This document shows, in pieces, positions 57,569 through 64,000 of a DNA stretch of 64,000 nt. Positions within the stretch are counted from its first letter, which is position 1. Each line of letters opens with the position of its first letter. The stretch comes from Promicromonospora sp. AC04 (GTDB lineage Bacteria > Actinomycetota > Actinomycetes > Actinomycetales > Cellulomonadaceae): contig NZ_QBUG01000004.1 of assembly GCF_003058225.1 (NCBI RefSeq), positions 372,001 through 436,000 on the forward strand, read 5' to 3'. The notes below the pieces were generated by a model. That model worked only from the letters and a program-made list of their open reading frames with translations. It did not search any database and was not told where the DNA came from. The translations under genes and the position numbers were made by a program.

Positions 57569-58360
57569 TCAGACCGCCGGCCGCAGCAGGATCGTGCGCA
57601 GCGGCACGCCGAACAACCAGCCCGCCAGCGCGACCGTGGCGAGCCCGCCGGCCAGGCCGAGCAGGACGCCCGGGCCGCCGTCGGGCAGGTTCTGCGGACC
57701 GACGACGAGGGCCGTCACGCCGGTGTGCGTCGCCAGGTCGACCAGCGCCGCCGGGACGAGCGCTGGGACTGCGTAGAGCGTCCCGAGCACCATCCCGAAG
57801 CGGTAGTAACCGGCCGAGATCGCGGCGCCCACCAGGTAGTACGTGGCGACGACGAGCGTCTCGGTGACGATCGTCAGCGCGATGCCCGCGTAGCCGTCCA
57901 CCGGCAGCCCGAACTCACGCGACCAGGTCTGGCCCAGCGCATCGAACAACGCGCGCTCGCCGACCAGGTAGACCGCGGTCACCACGCCGAGCATGACGCC
58001 GCCGACGAGGGCGCCCCGGACGGTCCCGGTCACGAGCGCCCGGCGGGTGCCGCCGGCGGCGACGTGCAGGCGCAGGTACGCGGCGGGGATGATCATCCCC
58101 AGCACCAGCACGAACCACCGGGACGGGCCGCCCATCTGGGCGTCGATGACACCCTCGTCCAGCCCCGAGCCGAGCCGCGCCTTGCCCACGATGATCGCCA
58201 CGGCCACGATCACGAAGATCACCCAGTACCACGCGCCGATCATGCGGACGATGCGGATGGTGGCACCGGCCGCCCGCCGAGCGGCGCGCCCCTCGGCCGC
58301 GCGGGCCAGCGCGTCCCCGCCGGCGCGCGCGGCGACCGGGCGGGCCGTCGTGGCGCTCAT
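57569..58360 (-). CDS. Membrane protein paired with YtrB-like ATPase (paralogue 1)
   Basis: The 263-residue protein has about six helices: IRMIGAWYWVIFVIVAVAII, WFVLVLGMIIPAAYLRLHVAAGG, GGVMLGVVTAVYLVG and others. It is cotranslated with the upstream ATPase (ATGA overlap) and resembles the next gene product. The pair looks like the permease subunits of a YtrBCD-type ABC system. The substrate is unknown. Confidence 0.8.
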   Translation of the reverse strand: MSATTARPVAARAGGDALARAAEGRAARRAAGATIRIVRMIGAWYWVIFVIVAVAIIVGKARLGSGLDEGVIDAQMGGPSRWFVLVLGMIIPAAYLRLHVAAGGTRRALVTGTVRGALVGGVMLGVVTAVYLVGERALFDALGQTWSREFGLPVDGYAGIALTIVTETLVVATYYLVGAAISAGYYRFGMVLGTLYAVPALVPAALVDLATHTGVTALVVGPQNLPDGGPGVLLGLAGGLATVALAGWLFGVPLRTILLRPAV

Positions 58361-59304
58361 GACGGGACGCTCCGCGGATCGGTGAGCCGGACGAAGAGGT
58401 CCTGCACCGGCACGGCGCCCACCTCGACGCCGGCCGCACGGGCCGCAGCCAGCTCGTCGTCGCCGAGCGCCCCCTCCAGGGTGACCTGGACGGTGTTGCC
58501 GAGCTGCTGGCGGTGCAGCACCCGGCGTCCGTCCGCGAGCCGCTCGACGGCGTCCTTCGTCCCCGTGAGGCTGAATCCCCGCGCTCGCATCTGGTCGGCG
58601 GGCTCCGCCAGGAGCACGCGCCCGCCATCGATGACGATGACGTCCTCGAACAGCCGCTCGACCTCCTCGACCAGGTGGCTGGAGAGCAGGATGGTGCGCG
58701 GGTGCTCCGCGTAGTCGGCCAGGAGCTCGTCGTAGAACGCGTACCGCGTGGGCGCGTCCATGCCGAGGTACACCTCGTCGAAGATCGTCAGCGGCGCGCG
58801 CGTGGCCAGGCCGATGGTGGCCCCGATCGCCGACCGCTTGCCGCGCGACAGGGCCGACGGGTTCTTGCGGACGTTCACCTCGAACAGGTCCAGCAGGCGT
58901 TCCGCCGTCTCGGCGCTCCAGTCGGGCCGCATGTCCGCGTAGTACTTGAGCGAGGTCGAGACCTTCTCGTCGTTCATCAGGTCGCCGCTCTCGCGGACGA
59001 GCTGAGTGCCCGAGGTGATCCACGGGTTCTCCCACGGGTCCTCCTCCTCGCCCTCCGGCCCGACGACGACGGTGCCGCTCGTCGGCCGGGTGAACGCCGC
59101 CAGCAGCGAGAGCATCGTCGTCTTGCCGGCACCGTTGCGGCCGAGCACCCCGGTGATGGTTCCGGGCCGGATCGTGACCGATGCGCCGTCGAGCGCAGTG
59201 CTGGCCTCGTCCTTGACCAGGGTCCCGTTCGGCAGCATCCTGCGGCTCCTGCCGAACTGGACGACGACGTCGTCCAGCCGTGCGCCGAAAGGTGCGGTCG
59301 TCAT
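58357..59304 (-). CDS. ABC transporter ATPase, YtrB-like, with altered signature
   Basis: The 315-residue protein has Walker A GRNGAGKTT and Walker B LTIFDEVYLGMD with a normal H-loop (LLSSHLVEEVERL), but the ABC signature is LSRGKRSAIGATIGLA instead of LSGGQ. This form is typical of YtrB-type ATPases encoded with GntR regulators. Its start overlaps the gntR stop by 4 nt. The C-terminal third has a separate ACT-like region. Confidence 0.88.
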   Translation of the reverse strand: MTTAPFGARLDDVVVQFGRSRRMLPNGTLVKDEASTALDGASVTIRPGTITGVLGRNGAGKTTMLSLLAAFTRPTSGTVVVGPEGEEEDPWENPWITSGTQLVRESGDLMNDEKVSTSLKYYADMRPDWSAETAERLLDLFEVNVRKNPSALSRGKRSAIGATIGLATRAPLTIFDEVYLGMDAPTRYAFYDELLADYAEHPRTILLSSHLVEEVERLFEDVIVIDGGRVLLAEPADQMRARGFSLTGTKDAVERLADGRRVLHRQQLGNTVQVTLEGALGDDELAAARAAGVEVGAVPVQDLFVRLTDPRSVPS

Positions 59305-59693
59305 GACTCCTCCTTGTTTCGCCGGTCTCCGCTTCGCTTCCCGCTGCTGCCCAGCACGTACGCGACGACCTCGTCGGTGGGGATCCCGAGGATGTCCGCC
59401 TGCTGCAGGGCCGGGGCCAGGACGTCCTCGAAGTAGTGCTTGCGGTGCTCGTCGAGCAGACGCTCCCGGGCGCCCGGCGCGACGAACATGCCGAGGCCGC
59501 GGCGCTTGTAGAGCACGCCCTCCTCGACCAGCCCGGAGAAGGCCTTGGCGGCCGTCGCGGGGTTGATCCGGAAGGTGGTCGCGAACTGCGTGGTGGACAT
59601 GACCTGCTCCTCCTCGCCGAGCTCGCCGGAGAGCACCTGGGCGCGGATCCATGTTGCGATCTGCACGTATATGGGCTCGGGGCCGTCGAACAT
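59301..59693 (-). CDS. GntR family regulator (YtrA subfamily)
   Basis: The 130-residue protein has a GntR winged helix (PIYVQIATWIRAQVLSGELGEEEQVMSTTQFATTFRINPATAAKAFSGLVEEGVLYKRRGLGMFVA) and only a short helical C-terminus, as in YtrA regulators of ABC operons. It should repress its own operon (six genes to 54940). A perfect palindrome lies 22 bp upstream of its start. Confidence 0.92.
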   Translation of the reverse strand: MFDGPEPIYVQIATWIRAQVLSGELGEEEQVMSTTQFATTFRINPATAAKAFSGLVEEGVLYKRRGLGMFVAPGARERLLDEHRKHYFEDVLAPALQQADILGIPTDEVVAYVLGSSGKRSGDRRNKEES

Positions 59694-59714
59694 GTCTCGG
59701 TCCTGACGTTCAGG

Positions 59715-59738
59715 GGTTCATTACTGAACTAATGAACC
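59715..59738. promoter_or_regulatory. GntR operator
   Basis: GGTTCATTA-N6-TAATGAACC is a perfect 24-bp palindrome upstream of the gntR gene. Its position and AT-rich half-sites fit the operator of the YtrA-type regulator encoded directly behind it. Confidence 0.7.
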
Positions 59739-59791
59739 ATGGCCGTGGGGGTGGGCGCAAGTGCTTTCGTGGGAACCCGGCCTAAACGCCA

Positions 59792-59851
59792 GTTGACCAT
59801 GCGGTTGGTGCCGGATCCCTGGGTGGGTTCCGGACCAAACGCATGGTCAAC
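59792..59851. terminator. Long hairpin after asd
   Basis: GTTGACCATGCG and its complement form the perfect base; the stem continues with a few mismatches through (G/T)TTGGTCCGGA to a short loop, about 26 bp in all. It starts about 38 bp after the asd stop on the minus strand and probably ends the lysC-asd message before the gntR promoter. Confidence 0.65.
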
Positions 59852-59888
59852 GGGGGTCTAGCGGCTGGGTGGGGTGGCGGGTGGTGGG

Positions 59889-62268
<2,380 letters not shown>

Positions 62269-62419
62269 GCGCCTGCCTTCCGTTGCCGGCCTCCGTCTGT
62301 CTCAACGGCCCGCCGGGTGGTTGGGTTTGCGGCTTGATCGTACGACGGCGGGAGTCCGGGGGGGCTGTGACGTTCACCGTGCGGGATGGACGGCGGTCGC
62401 GTCCGGCGGCGTCCATGTG

Positions 62420-63685
62420 TCAGCCGGGCAGTCCCTGTCCACCCCACAGCGCCGAGAGAGGTAGGGCGGCCAGACGATCGCCGAACGGTCGAACGTGTTC
62501 GCCGAGATAGACGACGTACCCAGCCTTGAACCGTTCGCCCAGCCTGTCGCGCATCCACGCGAGGTGCGAAAACGCGTCGCTGCGAACCGAGCCGGACGCC
62601 TTGACCTCGATCCCGACGACGGCCCCGTCCCGTCGCTCGAGCACGAAGTCGACCTCTCGCCCCTCGCGATCGCGGTAGTAGGACAGGTCGGCGCGCACGG
62701 AACTGGTGGCAAGCTGTCGAGTGAGCTCCGTGAAGACGAACGTCTCCATGAGCATGCCGGACAGCTGGTGCCCGGGCCGCGCGACTGCCTCAGGGTGCGC
62801 GCCGACCAGCGACGCGGCAAGTCCCGAGTCCGTCACGTAGGCCTTCGGGGTCTTCGTCAACCTGGATGTCAAGTTGTTCGACCAGACCGGTAGACGCGAG
62901 GTCAGGTACACGATGTCGAGGTAGCCCAGATAGTCGCGGACTGTGGGCTGGGCAATGCCCAGGCTCTGCGAGATGTCGGTCACGACGAGGCCGGAACCTG
63001 AGCGCGCCGCGACGATCCGTAGGAGTCGCGGAACCGTGCTCACATGACGCACGTCCGCGAAGCTCGCGACGTCCCGCAGCACCACTGTCGAGACATAGCT
63101 GTCGAACCAGTCGTCGCGCAGCTCGGCATCGAGGCGGACCGCTTCCGGGTACCCGCCCCCGCAGATCAGGGAGAAGTACTGCTCTCGCGCCCAGTTGGTG
63201 GATAACGCCCGCCCCGTCAACCGCTCCGGTTCGAACAGGTCGCTCGGCGCGTCGACGTCTGCCCGGGTGAGCTCCGCCGCGCTGAGCGGCCACAGGTCGA
63301 GGAAGACCGCCCGGCCCGCCAACGACTCAGAAAGTGTGGGCACCGTCAGGAACCGCGTTGACCCTGAAAGCACGAACTGCCCAGACGCGTCGCTCTGGTC
63401 AGTGACGGCCTTGACGGCAAGCAGGAGACCGTCACCGCCACGCTGCACCTCGTCGATGATCCGAGGTGTCTCGCCGAAAGCGACGAAGGCCGTCGGGTCA
63501 TCGCGGACCGTATTGAGCGTCGTCGCGTCGTCCAGCGTCGAGAAAGTACCGCCCGATGCCTTGTGCAGCTCGCGCAGCAGAGTCGTCTTCCCTGCCTGTC
63601 GAGGACCGCCCACGACAACGATCCGGAACGCACCGACGCGCCGTTCAAGGCCGGTGAGGGCGCGACGAGGCACATGGTGAGACAT
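62420..63685 (-). CDS. AAA ATPase with DUF4143 domain
   Basis: The 421-residue protein has an N-terminal AAA_14 ATPase with Walker A GGPRQAGKTTLL, Walker B PRIIDEVQ and sensor FVLSGSTRF, and a C-terminal DUF4143 domain with a PD-(D/E)xK-like block (YYRDREGREVDFVLERRDGAVVGIEVKAS). Such proteins are widespread but poorly understood, sometimes linked to defence or addiction. It is monocistronic. The ATG lies 6 nt after TACGAT (leaderless), behind two matching palindromes. Confidence 0.88.
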   Translation of the reverse strand: MSHHVPRRALTGLERRVGAFRIVVVGGPRQAGKTTLLRELHKASGGTFSTLDDATTLNTVRDDPTAFVAFGETPRIIDEVQRGGDGLLLAVKAVTDQSDASGQFVLSGSTRFLTVPTLSESLAGRAVFLDLWPLSAAELTRADVDAPSDLFEPERLTGRALSTNWAREQYFSLICGGGYPEAVRLDAELRDDWFDSYVSTVVLRDVASFADVRHVSTVPRLLRIVAARSGSGLVVTDISQSLGIAQPTVRDYLGYLDIVYLTSRLPVWSNNLTSRLTKTPKAYVTDSGLAASLVGAHPEAVARPGHQLSGMLMETFVFTELTRQLATSSVRADLSYYRDREGREVDFVLERRDGAVVGIEVKASGSVRSDAFSHLAWMRDRLGERFKAGYVVYLGEHVRPFGDRLAALPLSALWGGQGLPG

Positions 63686-63708
63686 GCGACCATCGTAGCC
63701 CGCGGATT

Positions 63709-63747
63709 CGAAGCTGTACCTTCGAATTCGCGGAAGTTATACCTTCC
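63709..63747. promoter_or_regulatory. Twin palindromic operators before the AAA ATPase gene
   Basis: CGAAGCTGTACCTTCG (63709-63724) and GGAAGTTATACCTTCC (63732-63747) are two 16-bp palindromes of the same form, sGAAGyTrTACCTTCs, 23 bp centre to centre, just upstream of the -10 box TACGAT. They look like cooperative operator sites; the regulator is not adjacent and could be the ATPase itself or unlinked. Confidence 0.65.
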
Positions 63748-63776
63748 AATCTGCGGGCGCTCCAGATGCGGATCCG

Positions 63777-64000
63777 TCAGGCGAAGACGTCCCAGGCCAG
63801 GCGGGCGATCAGGGCACCCACCACGATGACGAACACGACGCGGACGAACTTCGAGCCCTTTGCTACGGCCATCCGCGCGCCGATATAGGCGCCGACCAGA
63901 TTCGCCAGGCCCATGCCGAGACCGAGCGCCCAGATGACGGCGCCGCTCGGGACGAAGAAGATCAGCGCGCCCAGGTTGGTCGCGAAGTTCACGATCTTCG
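63777..64000 (-). CDS. TSUP (TauE/SafE) family permease, C-terminal part
   Basis: This is the last 74 codons of a minus-strand gene whose start lies beyond the window. The sequence has two hydrophobic helices (ALIFFVPSGAVIWALGLGMGLANLVGAYIGAR and VVFVIVVGALIARLAW) with the TSUP pattern KIVNFATNLGAL and GMGLANLVGAYIGARMA. Family members export sulfite, sulfoacetate or related anions. Confidence 0.85.
   Translation of the reverse strand, partial: KIVNFATNLGALIFFVPSGAVIWALGLGMGLANLVGAYIGARMAVAKGSKFVRVVFVIVVGALIARLAWDVFA

Overview
This window is high-GC DNA from an actinobacterium, most likely of the Micrococcales. The reasons are the very high GC with few non-coding gaps, a GlnR-type nitrogen regulator, nitrobindin and YgfZ side by side, DUF2516 and DUF4395 proteins, a DUF222-HNH protein, an encoded CCA on tRNA-Pro, and many genes whose TAnnnT -10 box sits 6-7 nt before the start codon (leaderless transcription). 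A secreted GH18 chitinase with a CBM5/12 domain would fit a Promicromonospora/Cellulosimicrobium-like soil organism, but the genus is a guess. I see no insertion sequence, prophage, CRISPR array or origin.

Layout. 1-10.4 kb: OsmC, an ECF sigma factor with a membrane partner, chitinase, a ribose-type sugar ABC transporter, and an AraC regulator divergent from an aldehyde dehydrogenase; a 17-bp repeat lies before both the transporter and the dehydrogenase. 10.4-26.5 kb: a LuxR regulator, Dtd, asparaginase, a DrrAB-like ABC exporter, PadR plus a membrane partner, a FUSC protein, YgfZ/nitrobindin, a DsrE/DUF4395/thioredoxin-like redox group, GlnR, an alpha/beta hydrolase lacking its nucleophile, and endonuclease III. 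26.5-36.3 kb: a SUKH-like protein, the methylcitrate-cycle operon prpDBC, Crp, a metallophosphoesterase, a class A penicillin-binding protein, DUF4177, RidA and tRNA-Pro(CGG). 36.3-41.8 kb: a GNAT/TetR pair, a DUF222-HNH protein, a ferredoxin-reductase-like flavoprotein and a DUF4267/TetR pair.

41.8-51.2 kb holds the most interesting metabolic island: allophanate hydrolase, a biotin-dependent urea/guanidine carboxylase and two DUF1989 proteins (the CgdA/CgdB carboxyguanidine deiminase type) in one coupled operon. A TetR gene is divergent from it and is followed by a sodium:solute symporter. Two nearly identical 14-bp palindromes flank the tetR gene, one in front of each transcription unit, so I read this as a TetR-controlled guanidine (or urea) uptake and degradation system.

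51.2-64 kb: two tandem paralogous membrane-anchored proteins; class I DAHP synthase preceded by an apparently undescribed-in-place attenuator whose 21-residue leader peptide begins MDIRWYWRF; a glutamine amidotransferase; a six-gene GntR/ABC operon; asd-lysC with an internal start for the aspartokinase beta subunit; an AAA/DUF4143 ATPase behind twin palindromic operators; and a truncated TSUP permease at the window edge.

Two genome-scale habits stand out. Long, often perfect inverted repeats (up to 42-bp arms) sit at the ends of transcription units, and simple regulators (TetR, PadR, GntR) carry visible palindromic operators over or beside leaderless promoters.
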